A DNA stretch of 64,000 bases from assembly GCA_019828565.1 (NCBI GenBank), contig JAHDYR010000005.1, positions 434,001 through 498,000 of the forward strand. Reading direction: 5' to 3'. Positions within the stretch are counted from its first letter, which is position 1; every line of letters starts with the position of its first letter. Position numbers and translations under genes: made by a program. The stretch comes from Carpediemonas membranifera (Eukaryota; Fornicata). Positions 35,338-45,511 of the stretch are shown here, in pieces. A model generated the notes under the pieces. The model was given only the letters and a program-made list of their open reading frames with translations. It was not told the origin of the DNA and ran no database searches.

Positions 35338-38300
35338 CTATTTCTTCAGCTTGATGCTCCACTCGACAACCTTCCCCTTCGTGTCGCCCGAAAAAAGGCG
35401 CGAACCAGTCGTAGTTGCCCGTAGCGCCGTCACTGGCGCGCAGTGCTCGTGGTATTTGGCCAGCGGGGCAAGATTGTCCCCGTCCAGAAGCATGACCTGA
35501 CCATTGTTCAGGCCGAGCACGAGAACCCGAGGCTCGCGACCAACGTGACCCTCGACGAACAGCATCGACCGGACGGCGTGCTTCACGGGGACGGATCTCA
35601 CAAACATCCCGTTGATCGTCCACAGACAGACCGCGTGGGTGTCGACGATGATGCGGTGCCTCGAGGCCACCGCGATATCGCCCGTGCCAGCACTGATCGC
35701 GGTTGCAGTGACCTCGCCGCCGTCCGCCGTGTGCGGCGTCCGTCTGAGTCTGGGTGTCCGGGTTGACAGCCGCCACACGACGCACAGGCCGGACGTGTCG
35801 CCCGTGACGGCCATGTCCCACTCCTCGTCGATCGAGGCGGCTGTGACAGCGCCCTTGTGGACTGTGCTGGTGGTGTCGATGACGAGGTCGACGGGAACGG
35901 GGCCCTTCGTGTCTATCGTGCAGGTCCCGATGAAGATAAGGCCCGACGCCGTTCCACAGACGATGGAATCGCCGGTCAGGGACGCCTGGCACGCTGACAC
36001 GTTGGTTACAGGCGCCCCGAACGCCCATACAGAGTGGTCCTTGCCGCCGACAAGCACCATGAGCCGCCCATCACTCCTGTTTGTTATGAGGACGCTGTTG
36101 TGGGGCAGGGCGCAGCGGTGGGGCCCGAGACGCTCGATGTCCTTGCTGACGTCGGGCGGGGCAAAGGACTCGACCGGCTCGCCGCACTCCTCCCTGACCC
36201 TGGAGACGAGGCAATCGGGGTGGGACTGGACTGTCGCTGGGGTCATCGGCGTCACGCGGCACGGCGGGTGGCGGGCCTTGAAGACGCGGTTGGGGCATTG
36301 TCCGAAGTGCAGCACCGAGACCATCTTGGCCGCCCGTTCGGTGGGGTCCTCGATGGAGGCGATGTCGTTGTTCCGAGGGTATGTGTTAGGATGGAAGACG
36401 TTGCATGCGGCCACGGCGGCCTTCCCGGTCTGCTTAAACCCGAAGATGAGGTCGATCCACTGGTGCAGGTGCTTCGTGACATAGGGCGACTCCAGCGCCT
36501 GCCGGTGGATTTTGACGAATTCAACGGGCGTGCTTGCCCAAGGAGGCAGCTCGACGTCGTTGACGGTAGCCCCGTCCTCCCGGACACCGAAGTCGAGCCC
36601 GCTGAGGTTCTCCAGGAAGTCGGGCAGGTAAAAGAACTCCGGGATCAGCTCCCTCACCTCGTTCCGGCTAAGGCGTGCGGACCCATCCCACAGCCGCGGA
36701 ATCGAGTGGAACAGCCGGTCCGGATCGTCCCAATTGCCAGACTGCAGGGCCCGGTGACGCGTCGCGTACGGCTCCAGCCGGACCAGGTAGTGCAGCGCCG
36801 TGCTGGCGTTGGAGTAGTGCGTGCCGTAGTGGTACGGCGCAGTCCCGCTGCCCTCCTGCTGCATGGTCTTGGTCTGTCCGTACCGGTCCACGAAGAACTG
36901 CAATCGACACTCGTCCTGTGCACCCATGGGCTTTGACAAATCCCTATACACGCCCGGGTCGCTGAGGTCGATGGTCTCGGCGGTGTAGTCCTTGAGCACG
37001 AACGGGAACACGGGATACTGCGAGAGGTCATTGAAGGTCCGCCCGGCCATCGTGTTCACGGCCATGAGGTACCGGAAGTTAGACACTCCGCCCTCGGCCC
37101 ACCGTTGCGTCATTTCCTTGAGGAATGTGTCCAGCCTGCTCGGTTCAAACGAGAGGTTTGGTGCGGCGCTGACGAGCCGCTGGACGGTCGCGTCTCGCGT
37201 CTTGGGGGTGTCGAACACCAGCAGCAGCGTGTGAGAGCCTTTTGACCCGCCGTGGAAGATTTCGACGGCGCTGTCACTCTGCAGGAAGCAGCGGTTGTGG
37301 ATGGCGCGGATGTCCTTCAGGGGCACTGTCTTCGTCTTCGTCTCGAGCGCGGTCCCCAGCACGGGGGCGTCTGCATCGCCGTTCATCTTGAACCACTCGT
37401 ACTGGTGCCGCAGGACGTCCTGGAGAAGTGGAGGGAGGCGCGACACCTTCTCGTCGGCGTCGTTGGCTGCTATGACCACATCCAGAGTCGACGAGCCCTT
37501 GAGCACGAGCACGGCGGCCTTGATGGCCAGCGGTGACACGACGAGGCAAGCGTTCTCATCGACGACGGCCTCCATAGGCGCCTTGGTCGTGGGCGTGGCG
37601 AGCACGCGCTGGACGTCCGTCAGCCCGCCGCGTACAGCAGGCCCCGACTCCTGCTGTGAGGGGCCGTCGTGGAGCTTGAGCGTCATCCGCTGCCTGTGGT
37701 GGCCTTCCCGCTGACTCAGGCCCCACCGGGCGGCCACACACGGGGCGTCGTCGTCGCTGTCACTGTCGAGGTCGTCCCAGCGCAGACCCGGTCTGAGCGG
37801 GTCGACCGAGATCTTCCCCGCATCGGCTCTGGTCCCGACCTTCATGCCCAGGGTCGGCGAGCAGATCTGGTTCGGGCGGGACAGCAGACGCTTGACGCGG
37901 TACATCTGCTCCCTGAGGGCCCGTGTGATGTCGCCGCAGTGCTCCCGGTTAATGTCTGCCAGCGGCCGGCCCAGGAGCTCGATGATGTCCTTAACCTGCT
38001 CGCGGCACATGTCACACTGGGAGGTCACGACGGCCGCCAGTCGGGCCTTCTGGTCAGACCACTCCTGGAAGATGAGGCTCTGCCGGGAGTCCTCGGCCGC
38101 CGTCTCGGCCGCCCAGCGCTCAATGGAAGAGTCGCTGCTGGCCGCAACAAGGGCCCTGAAGGTCCGCATCTCCGTGATGATGTCGGCCGTGGCGTCCGGA
38201 AGTATGCAGGTGGCGGGCACTATCCTGCGCAGGATCTGATTGAGATAATCGCCGTTCACGACCCTGCCGAGGGCTGCTGCGAGCTCGGGAGTGATCTCAG

Positions 38301-41300
38301 CCCGCTCCTGCTCGGTGAGATCGTACACGGCGTCGAGCACGGCGCACACCTCCTCGGGCCCGGCGTGGACGGTGGGGGTCGACCCGCAATGTACCAGACA
38401 AGTCATGACCTCCTGTATCTGGGCGGGGGCGAACCTCACGACGAGTGTGAGCAGTCTGAGGGCGACCATGTGGACAGGGGTGAGCGTCTTGGTGTCCCCG
38501 CCCGACATGGCCGCGAACATGGCCACGAACAGGCGGACAAATGCCTTCATGTCAGATGAGGCCAGCGTGTCCATGATCGTGACCCGGCCTGTGCCGAGGA
38601 AGGGTCCGTCAAGGGCCCGCTGGTTGCCCCACAGCGCCAACTGGCTGACACCCGTCTGCATGAGACGGCGGACGCGGCTTGAAAGATGGCTGTCCGCAGC
38701 GGCGCGGTGGTCGGCTGGGGCGAGCAGGCTGTGGTAAAAGGTGAGGCAGGACTGGAGAAGTTTGAGCTGCAGCGCGCTCTGCATGGCCGCCTGAGTCGCG
38801 CTGTCCGTAGCGGCGCAGCATCGGGACAGGTGCGCGAGGATGTGGGACACCGTGGCGTGGTCCCCGTGCAGCACAAACTGCGTCAGCACGTCAAGGACCG
38901 CTGAGACCGCGGCGCCGTGACGATCGGGCGGGCCGGACTGGAAGAAGTCGACCGAGGCCTCCTTCGCGATGGCCGCCACGAGGGAGCAGAGCAGGTCGAT
39001 GGAGTCCTCCCCGTTCAGGTCCCGTGCGAGTCTTGAATTGTGTATGAGGCCGTGGAGCGAGCGGATGGTGATGTCGACGAGGTCGACGGACTCAGGGTCG
39101 GCCATGTCAAGGGAGAGGAGCAGCCGCAGCGTCGTCACAAAGGCCTCAGGATGCCGCGTGTCGTGCTCGAACGAGCTGAGCTGCAGGCTGATCCCGTTCC
39201 CTGCGAGCTGGACTCTTCCCGACCTGTCGAGGAGGAGCTGGACGACGTGGGCGATGTCCGAGGGCGCGACATCGATGTCGAGGGAGCCCATTATCCAATG
39301 GCCGCCGATATCAGTGAAGACCTTCGTGCACCGCTCAGACCTGTCGAGAATGAGCGTCAGCACCTTGAGAAGCCCAGCCCGGTTGCTCCGGTCGTGGACA
39401 GAGAGGGCGCCGAGCAGCACGGGGATCGTGAACACGTTGGACTGACCGTCAGCGACCAGGGCGTCGATCTGGTCGACCGAGCACCGCTGCAGGTAGCGGA
39501 AGATGGTCTCGAGCAGGGCCAGACGATGGGAGCTGCCGAACGACGCCAGCAGGGCTGTGAGGAGCAGGTCGGTGTCCCCGACGTGGAGGGGTTGATCCAT
39601 GAGCAGGTCCAGGATGTCCGCGATGAGGTGGGTCACGGTGAAGTCGTTCTCGGTCAGGATGTCAGTCAGGAGCCGCATCGAGTGCATCAGGTCGAACATC
39701 ACCACGCTCTCCACGCTGCAGCCCTCAGCGACGAGTCCCGAGACCTTGGGAGTGCCGTATGCGACATCACTGAACCGCGGGATCTTCGAGAAGGAGTCCC
39801 GCAGGCCCAGTGTGTCGGCCTCCCGGTCGCCTTGCCCGATCCCGTTCAGCCGGAGGACCCGGGACCGGTAAATGGGGGCGTGGTGGTGCGGGACGGGCAC
39901 CCCGGTCGGACCCGAGGGCGGTGAGGGCTTCGGTCTCGGCTTCCTCTTCGGGTTGGTCGTCGCGGTGCTGATGACGGCGGTGGGCGAGACGATGCGGGTG
40001 TGGGGGCGGGACTGGAAGAGGTTGAACGTCGACCGGTGGATCGCGTCGAACACAATGGCGAGGGCCACGCGCTGCACGGCGACGTCCGCTATCTTGAACA
40101 GCCGGGGGTCGACGAGAAGGCCGAGTGCGTCGGGGTATACGATGCTGCCGCTCACTGCCACGCCAAACCGGGCGGTCTTGCAGTTGCCGTGGGGATGGGA
40201 GGTGAGGGGCGCCGACCGCGTCGTCTTGGGCCCGGCCTGCTTCTCCAGGGGTAGGGAGATGTGGACAGCGGCGTCAGACGGCAGCGGGGAGACGACCGCG
40301 GTGAGGCCCGCGAGCTTGGCGAGAGTGGGGATGAGGTCGAGGGTGTACAGGAAGGGGTGGGTCGAGAGGCAGTCGAGCAGCACCGCCACGCCGCAGTACC
40401 GGTTGAACTGGTCGAAGCACGCAGTGTTGTTGACACATGCCTCGACGAGGAGGGTGATGACGGCCTTTGCGTGCCGCTCGGGCTCCTGGGGGAAGCGGAA
40501 CTCCGCCAACTGGACCAGCATCGCGGGGATGGCGTCGCTCAGGGCCAGTGCGGTGGAGACGTCGATCGTGGTGCACACCGTCGCCGTCACAGAGTCGGCC
40601 AGGCCCTTGTTCCGGGCTAATCTTTTGATTAGTGCCCCAGGCTTGAGCTGCTTTCCCTTAGCGAACGACACATCGACGACGGAGTAGTCTGCTGGGAGGA
40701 GATGGCACTTCCTCCTCGGGAATGGGTGGGGGAACTGCCGCTCGGGCAGGTCAACGACCTCGTAACCGATGATGGCTGCCGAGGACGCGCCCTCCGTGGA
40801 CGTAGGCGAGAAGGAGCATGCCACCCGCCTCGACAGCACCGCCAGGGTGGCCCTGCAAGAGACCATGTGGTGGGCGATGCTCCTCTCCTTGCCCACGCCG
40901 GCCAGGACGGACTGGGCGTGGGTCAGCAGCAGGTTCGTCGCACTCGTACCCGCCGTGGCCAACAGCATCGGGGGAATAAGGTCGCCGCCCCCGACACAGA
41001 ACAGCTCCCCCTGAATCCTGTCAGGGGGCGGGGTGACCGTAGTCAGCTGGGAGCAGCCCTCGACCCGGGCGATGTCCCGCAGCTGCCCGTCGATGTCCCT
41101 GGCGACGCCGGGCTGGCTGATGACCTCGCCGCAGACTACGGGCGGGAGGGGCAGCGGCACGCCGGACCATGCCGCGTCGTGGACGTAGAGGGCGAAGACG
41201 TCGGCCGGGGTCAGGGCGCAGTCGAACGCGACGACCGGGCCGACGAGGAGCTCGGCATGGGAGTTTGGGGCGGTCGACCCGCCGATTGCCAGCACCGGGA

Positions 41301-43827
41301 AGTCGGCCGTGGAGGGGTAGGGCATGTACACGGACTGCAGGCGGATTCCGTTGACGTAGAACACAGTCCGGGCCCGCTCCTTGCCGTCGCCGGGGATATG
41401 AGTGACCGCGACATGCCACCAGGCGCGCTTGGCGACGGCGTGTGTTGACACGGTGACGGTCTGGTTCTTAGAGACGAACTCGAGTCCGTCGGGCAGGCAG
41501 GTTAGTTTGATGAGGGGGGCGTGCCCCACAGACACCATCCTGACGGGCGTGGACGTCTGGGGTACCCTCATCCACATGACAAGGGCGTAACCGTCCGACC
41601 CGGGGAACGTCTCGCGGACAGTGATCTTGCCCACCGTCAGCGGCCGTTTGAGGACGATCGACGCGGTCACACTGAGCCTGATCCAGGTCGTGGGCCGCCG
41701 GGGGACGTGACACACATCCGCCAGCCTACGGGCAAGCACGTCTGACGTCGAGATGCTTCCCCACAGCGCCCTGATGTGCCGGGGGAGTGTGTGGTGCCGT
41801 AGGATGGGCGTCAGGGCGGCCCAGCTCTCGTGGTACAGCGGGTTGGTCGGGTCCATGAGGGCGCTGGTCGTCAGCAGCCGCACGGGCACGTCCGCGTCGG
41901 CCAGGACGACGTTGGAGTTCCTCGGGTCGGGGGAGAACGCCGCGTCGTCCGTGCACTGGGCGATGAAGGTCATCAGCTTCCTGAAGGCCGCGCGGTACTT
42001 CGGCTGGTCTCCGCTGCTGACGACGAGGTTGGTAGCCACCTCGACCGCGGCGACCGTGCCGATCACCACGTACTGCTGGCCTGTAGCAGCGTCCCTGCGC
42101 CTCTGGAGGGCAAGTCTGAATATCCTGGCGACGAGGGGCTCGAGCAGGGCGGGGTCGGCGGTCACCTGCCGGGCTAGGTCCGGCTCCATGTGCCGAATGA
42201 GCTGACCGACGTCGGACTCGTGCTCCGGGTCGAACGGACGGTCGTCGGCGCCGTTGGTGTGGGCAACGGCGGCGATGAACTCGATAAGCTCGACAACGAA
42301 CTCTCTGCTGACGACCTCGCTCCGGTCGGGGGCCAGGACGACGCGGTGCAGGAACGACCCCGCCCACGAGCTCATGACGAAGCGGTGGCGGGGCGACCAG
42401 ACGACGGACCCGAGCATAGGTTCCGCGGTCAGCAGCTGGACGACGGCCGTGAGCAGCTCGGTTCTAGAGGTGAGGGGGCCGACGACGTCGGTGGGTATGT
42501 CGGGCAGCGGGTCGGCGACGAGTAGCTCGAGCAGGCTGCTGAGCATGGCCTTGGCTCTCCTGTGGGCGGTGTCCTCCTGGCCTGGGGTGTACTCGACGCT
42601 GATCGTCTGGGACGTCGCCCGCAGCACTGAGCGGCGGAAGGGGGCGTGGGCCTCGAACGTGTGGCGCAGCTTGGTGTGCAGGCAGTGCTCCAGGTACTCT
42701 GTTGCGAGCACCGGCTTCACTGCGAGCACTGCGTCGATGAGCATCGGGTATGTCGTGTAGTGCACCTCCCCCACGGATCCCTCGGCCAGCAGAGTCCAGC
42801 AGCGGGCTGCCAGCGTGGTGAACGCCCCTAGCACGCCCTTCAGCAGGGAGTCTGTGAGCTGCGAGACGAACTCCACGAGCATGACGGTGCAGCTTATGTC
42901 GTCAAGGAACACAATGACGTCGTCGTCACCTATACGGGACCAGAGCATGGGCACGAGCTCAGGTGCCTTGATGTGCCGCAGCCCCGAGGCCAGCAGGCCG
43001 TGAATCCACCTCCGGTCGGGCAGGATCAGTGCCGGTCCCCACGAGGCCTTCTCGCCCTCTTGCAGCCCCTCAATCGAGGACAGCAGCACCTCAAAGCCCT
43101 GGTGTCGCCAGTCAACGTCGTCTGTGGCCGGCAGCATGGCGCAGCACCGGATGACAGTCGCGATGACCCTGCTGAACTCGGTGCGGGCCAGGCCCTGGAC
43201 CGTGCGGCGGTTTGCCTCAGTAGTGAGCTGGGCGATGACTCCGTCGCCGTCTACAGGCCCGAGAACGGTCCGTGCGGCCTCGTGGGCCTCGGTCATGTTG
43301 CATGGGAATGAGTGGACCAGCCGACGGTCCTCATGGCGCTCAGCCGACGGGGGCAGGCCGCACAGCACGAGCAGGGTGTCGCACACGAAGTCAATCTGTC
43401 TGCGCCCCGTGAGGGCCAGGACGTCGGCGAGCATGGCGCGGTATATTGAGAGGATGAGGCCGTTCAGCTGCTGCCGGATGATGTCGTTCCTCGTGTTGGT
43501 GGCGCAGGGGATGAGCTCGAGCACTGTCTGCACGACGTGCGAGGCGAGTGGGTGCGAGAGGAGGGGCGCCGTGGGGTGGTGGGAAACGTAGTCGTACAGT
43601 GTTACAATGAACTCCGTCGCAATGCCAGGTTCGTCACACAGGCACAAGGAGCGTTCAATGATACTTGCATGCTCTGCATTGGTCATGGATTGTGTGATAT
43701 AGTCTTGTCGGACCCGTTTCAGCAACTTGATCACAAGTGCGCTCTTCTGGTCGCTATTAGGGCCTTCTAGATACTTTCCTACATCAATAAACAGACTTGC
43801 TAGCGAGCTAGCTTCATCTGTAGTCAT
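35338..43827 (-). CDS. BEACH-WD40 protein (neurobeachin/LYST/WDFY class)
   Basis: 2829 aa from ATG 43,827, one uninterrupted frame. Helical-repeat N-terminus, a concanavalin-A-like sandwich at about 710-885 (LVMWMRVPQ, WWHVAVTHIPGDGKERARTV, LLVGPVVAFDCAL), a second helical region, a PH-like region at about 2085-2225, the BEACH domain at about 2240-2530 (VSNFRYLMAVNTMAGRTFND, PMGAQDECRLQFF, PYHYGTHYSNAS, VRELIPEFFYLPDFLENL, WIDLIFGFKQTGKAA), and WD40-like repeats from about 2590. Such proteins act in vesicle traffic, lysosome size control and autophagy. Domain order is standard. No FYVE domain follows the WD repeats, unlike WDFY3. Divergently oriented to the phosphatase with 285 bp between start codons. 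Confidence 0.93.
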   Translation of the reverse strand: MTTDEASSLASLFIDVGKYLEGPNSDQKSALVIKLLKRVRQDYITQSMTNAEHASIIERSLCLCDEPGIATEFIVTLYDYVSHHPTAPLLSHPLASHVVQTVLELIPCATNTRNDIIRQQLNGLILSIYRAMLADVLALTGRRQIDFVCDTLLVLCGLPPSAERHEDRRLVHSFPCNMTEAHEAARTVLGPVDGDGVIAQLTTEANRRTVQGLARTEFSRVIATVIRCCAMLPATDDVDWRHQGFEVLLSSIEGLQEGEKASWGPALILPDRRWIHGLLASGLRHIKAPELVPMLWSRIGDDDVIVFLDDISCTVMLVEFVSQLTDSLLKGVLGAFTTLAARCWTLLAEGSVGEVHYTTYPMLIDAVLAVKPVLATEYLEHCLHTKLRHTFEAHAPFRRSVLRATSQTISVEYTPGQEDTAHRRAKAMLSSLLELLVADPLPDIPTDVVGPLTSRTELLTAVVQLLTAEPMLGSVVWSPRHRFVMSSWAGSFLHRVVLAPDRSEVVSREFVVELIEFIAAVAHTNGADDRPFDPEHESDVGQLIRHMEPDLARQVTADPALLEPLVARIFRLALQRRRDAATGQQYVVIGTVAAVEVATNLVVSSGDQPKYRAAFRKLMTFIAQCTDDAAFSPDPRNSNVVLADADVPVRLLTTSALMDPTNPLYHESWAALTPILRHHTLPRHIRALWGSISTSDVLARRLADVCHVPRRPTTWIRLSVTASIVLKRPLTVGKITVRETFPGSDGYALVMWMRVPQTSTPVRMVSVGHAPLIKLTCLPDGLEFVSKNQTVTVSTHAVAKRAWWHVAVTHIPGDGKERARTVFYVNGIRLQSVYMPYPSTADFPVLAIGGSTAPNSHAELLVGPVVAFDCALTPADVFALYVHDAAWSGVPLPLPPVVCGEVISQPGVARDIDGQLRDIARVEGCSQLTTVTPPPDRIQGELFCVGGGDLIPPMLLATAGTSATNLLLTHAQSVLAGVGKERSIAHHMVSCRATLAVLSRRVACSFSPTSTEGASSAAIIGYEVVDLPERQFPHPFPRRKCHLLPADYSVVDVSFAKGKQLKPGALIKRLARNKGLADSVTATVCTTIDVSTALALSDAIPAMLVQLAEFRFPQEPERHAKAVITLLVEACVNNTACFDQFNRYCGVAVLLDCLSTHPFLYTLDLIPTLAKLAGLTAVVSPLPSDAAVHISLPLEKQAGPKTTRSAPLTSHPHGNCKTARFGVAVSGSIVYPDALGLLVDPRLFKIADVAVQRVALAIVFDAIHRSTFNLFQSRPHTRIVSPTAVISTATTNPKRKPRPKPSPPSGPTGVPVPHHHAPIYRSRVLRLNGIGQGDREADTLGLRDSFSKIPRFSDVAYGTPKVSGLVAEGCSVESVVMFDLMHSMRLLTDILTENDFTVTHLIADILDLLMDQPLHVGDTDLLLTALLASFGSSHRLALLETIFRYLQRCSVDQIDALVADGQSNVFTIPVLLGALSVHDRSNRAGLLKVLTLILDRSERCTKVFTDIGGHWIMGSLDIDVAPSDIAHVVQLLLDRSGRVQLAGNGISLQLSSFEHDTRHPEAFVTTLRLLLSLDMADPESVDLVDITIRSLHGLIHNSRLARDLNGEDSIDLLCSLVAAIAKEASVDFFQSGPPDRHGAAVSAVLDVLTQFVLHGDHATVSHILAHLSRCCAATDSATQAAMQSALQLKLLQSCLTFYHSLLAPADHRAAADSHLSSRVRRLMQTGVSQLALWGNQRALDGPFLGTGRVTIMDTLASSDMKAFVRLFVAMFAAMSGGDTKTLTPVHMVALRLLTLVVRFAPAQIQEVMTCLVHCGSTPTVHAGPEEVCAVLDAVYDLTEQERAEITPELAAALGRVVNGDYLNQILRRIVPATCILPDATADIITEMRTFRALVAASSDSSIERWAAETAAEDSRQSLIFQEWSDQKARLAAVVTSQCDMCREQVKDIIELLGRPLADINREHCGDITRALREQMYRVKRLLSRPNQICSPTLGMKVGTRADAGKISVDPLRPGLRWDDLDSDSDDDAPCVAARWGLSQREGHHRQRMTLKLHDGPSQQESGPAVRGGLTDVQRVLATPTTKAPMEAVVDENACLVVSPLAIKAAVLVLKGSSTLDVVIAANDADEKVSRLPPLLQDVLRHQYEWFKMNGDADAPVLGTALETKTKTVPLKDIRAIHNRCFLQSDSAVEIFHGGSKGSHTLLLVFDTPKTRDATVQRLVSAAPNLSFEPSRLDTFLKEMTQRWAEGGVSNFRYLMAVNTMAGRTFNDLSQYPVFPFVLKDYTAETIDLSDPGVYRDLSKPMGAQDECRLQFFVDRYGQTKTMQQEGSGTAPYHYGTHYSNASTALHYLVRLEPYATRHRALQSGNWDDPDRLFHSIPRLWDGSARLSRNEVRELIPEFFYLPDFLENLSGLDFGVREDGATVNDVELPPWASTPVEFVKIHRQALESPYVTKHLHQWIDLIFGFKQTGKAAVAACNVFHPNTYPRNNDIASIEDPTERAAKMVSVLHFGQCPNRVFKARHPPCRVTPMTPATVQSHPDCLVSRVREECGEPVESFAPPDVSKDIERLGPHRCALPHNSVLITNRSDGRLMVLVGGKDHSVWAFGAPVTNVSACQASLTGDSIVCGTASGLIFIGTCTIDTKGPVPVDLVIDTTSTVHKGAVTAASIDEEWDMAVTGDTSGLCVVWRLSTRTPRLRRTPHTADGGEVTATAISAGTGDIAVASRHRIIVDTHAVCLWTINGMFVRSVPVKHAVRSMLFVEGHVGREPRVLVLGLNNGQVMLLDGDNLAPLAKYHEHCAPVTALRATTTGSRLFSGDTKGKVVEWSIKLKK

Positions 43828-44112
43828 CCCGGGTCGTAGCTTGGCCGATGAGCGAAGCTTCGATGTTTGGCTTGCGCAGGATAAGGAAAGACCGAGACTA
43901 GGCCCCGCCGGGCTCAGCTATGGAGGTGCAATCATAGTAGAGTGACCGAACGGTTCAACTACTTCTATTCCAGCGTGACCTGACGAACAATGGCCGGCGA
44001 GCTGACTGGGCCTGGGCCGGCGAAGATAGAGTCGTGCCCTGGCGTTGTCTTGTCATGACAGTTGCTACTGAGTGTCGGTTTAGTTAGCCTGCTCGAGCAA
44101 CCAATCACGATA
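43828..44112. promoter_or_regulatory. Shared divergent promoter region
   Basis: 285 bp between the ATG of the BEACH gene (minus) and that of the acid phosphatase (plus). No clear TATA box or repeated motif; assigned only because two divergent genes start here. Confidence 0.4.
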
Positions 44113-45402
44113 ATGAAGCCGCTCCTTCCTCATTCCTTCAGCTTCCTTATTCTCGCGGTTCTTTTTGTACTTGCCTTGGCAGATGTACAGAGCGTGTTTA
44201 TTCTTCAGAGACACGGCAACCGCGCCCCCAACGACGACATTGCCAAGATTTGCCCGAACTACGCTAACATCCCGCTCTATAAGGCACAGCATGTCGATTA
44301 TGCAATGCTCACCGGCTATGGGATGCGTCAGCTAGAGCTTCTCGGCACGTTTATCAAGCGCAGCTACCTCGACAGCGGCTACCTCGCCGATTACCACGAC
44401 TACTACCCGACGAAGGTCACTGCATTCGCCTCCAACTCCCCGCGGTGCATCCAGTCGTGCCTGTCGACGGGCTACACCATGTACCCAGACGGCACCGGTG
44501 TACCTCGGGCGAGCGGACACTCCTTCTTCTCCGTCGAGTCGAACTCCCAGGAACATGACAACGTGCTCGCCTGCCGCAAGGCCAAGTGTGACGCCGAGTA
44601 TGTGGCGCACACGGACCAGTGGCTGAGGGAGAACATCGATGGCATCCTGAAGGACCACGCCTCCATGATCTCCCAGGTCAGCAAGGCCTGCGGGTTCGAC
44701 TTCACCACCCTCCCCAAGAGTGGCACGAACAACATAATGGACTCCCTCAAGGTCGTCAACGATGCGACGGCATTCGACATCAACGCCGGCTTCCCCCTAA
44801 TCTCCGGCATTGAGGCCGTCCACACCGAGCTCAACGCAGTCTGCCAGTCCTACATCGACGGCTCGCTGCTCATCAACAACGACGCCATCGTCGCGTCCAA
44901 CGGCAAGTTGCCCAAGTTCATGCTGGAGACGTGGGGCGCCCACCTCGACGCCGCCAACCACGACGGGCCCGACCCCAGCGGCCTGGTCCTCCTCTGCGGT
45001 CACAGGGAGATCCTATACGCACTCCGGACGTTCTTCGGGTTCAGCTGGAACCTGCCCGGCGACGCGATGGTGGCCGGCCAGCTTCCCCCCGGCAGCGCCA
45101 TCGTGTTCGAGCAGCACTGCATCGAGAGCAGCACGGGCCCTGCAGACCATCTGATCATGCCATACCTGTGGTACCCCGACGGCCAGGGCGCCTCGTTCAA
45201 GAGACTCGACCTGCAGTTCACCAGCCCAGACGGCAAGAGCTGCGGTAAGGCCTGCCCGCTGGACTTCATCCAGGCTATCCACGACGCCCGTAACGCCAAC
45301 GGCACATATAAGCAGATTTGCGAGAAGTTTGGTGAGGAGATCGATGCTGACCTTTTCGACAGTTACAGGGGCAGCCGGGCCTGGAAGGAGTGGGGTATGT
45401 AG
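44113..45402 (+). CDS. Secreted or lysosomal histidine acid phosphatase (branch 2)
   Basis: 429 aa from ATG 44,113, chosen because it opens a signal peptide: KPLLPHSFSF then LILAVLFVLALA, cleavage near residue 23. The active-site motif RHGNRAP follows at once (His34 is the phospho-acceptor), and GHREIL around His297 fits the C-terminal HD/HE proton-donor motif. Family members (acid phosphatase, MINPP/phytase-like) hydrolyse phosphate monoesters in lysosomes or outside the cell. Cysteines in pairs suggest disulfides. No C-terminal membrane segment is visible. Length is usual for the family. Confidence 0.88.
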   Translation: MKPLLPHSFSFLILAVLFVLALADVQSVFILQRHGNRAPNDDIAKICPNYANIPLYKAQHVDYAMLTGYGMRQLELLGTFIKRSYLDSGYLADYHDYYPTKVTAFASNSPRCIQSCLSTGYTMYPDGTGVPRASGHSFFSVESNSQEHDNVLACRKAKCDAEYVAHTDQWLRENIDGILKDHASMISQVSKACGFDFTTLPKSGTNNIMDSLKVVNDATAFDINAGFPLISGIEAVHTELNAVCQSYIDGSLLINNDAIVASNGKLPKFMLETWGAHLDAANHDGPDPSGLVLLCGHREILYALRTFFGFSWNLPGDAMVAGQLPPGSAIVFEQHCIESSTGPADHLIMPYLWYPDGQGASFKRLDLQFTSPDGKSCGKACPLDFIQAIHDARNANGTYKQICEKFGEEIDADLFDSYRGSRAWKEWGM

Positions 45403-45403
45403 A

Positions 45404-45459
45404 ATGTAACATGTAAATGGGCCGTTTATGCTGTTTTAGATCATTTTTACATGTTACAT
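45404..45459. repeat. 14-bp perfect inverted repeat after the phosphatase stop
   Basis: ATGTAACATGTAAA at 45,404-45,417 and TTTACATGTTACAT at 45,446-45,459, 28 bp apart, beginning one base after the TAG. As RNA it would form a strong hairpin in the phosphatase 3' UTR or just upstream of the next gene. Function unknown. Confidence 0.6.
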
Positions 45460-45511
45460 GCTTATCTATGTATCTATGTATAGCATCAAGCGAACCGAAG
45501 ATCGTGCTTCG

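Noticed and set aside
35303-43770. Many 100-300 codon frames opposite or within the BEACH gene
   Set aside because: No domain patterns; all are explained by codon bias of the 2829-aa gene.
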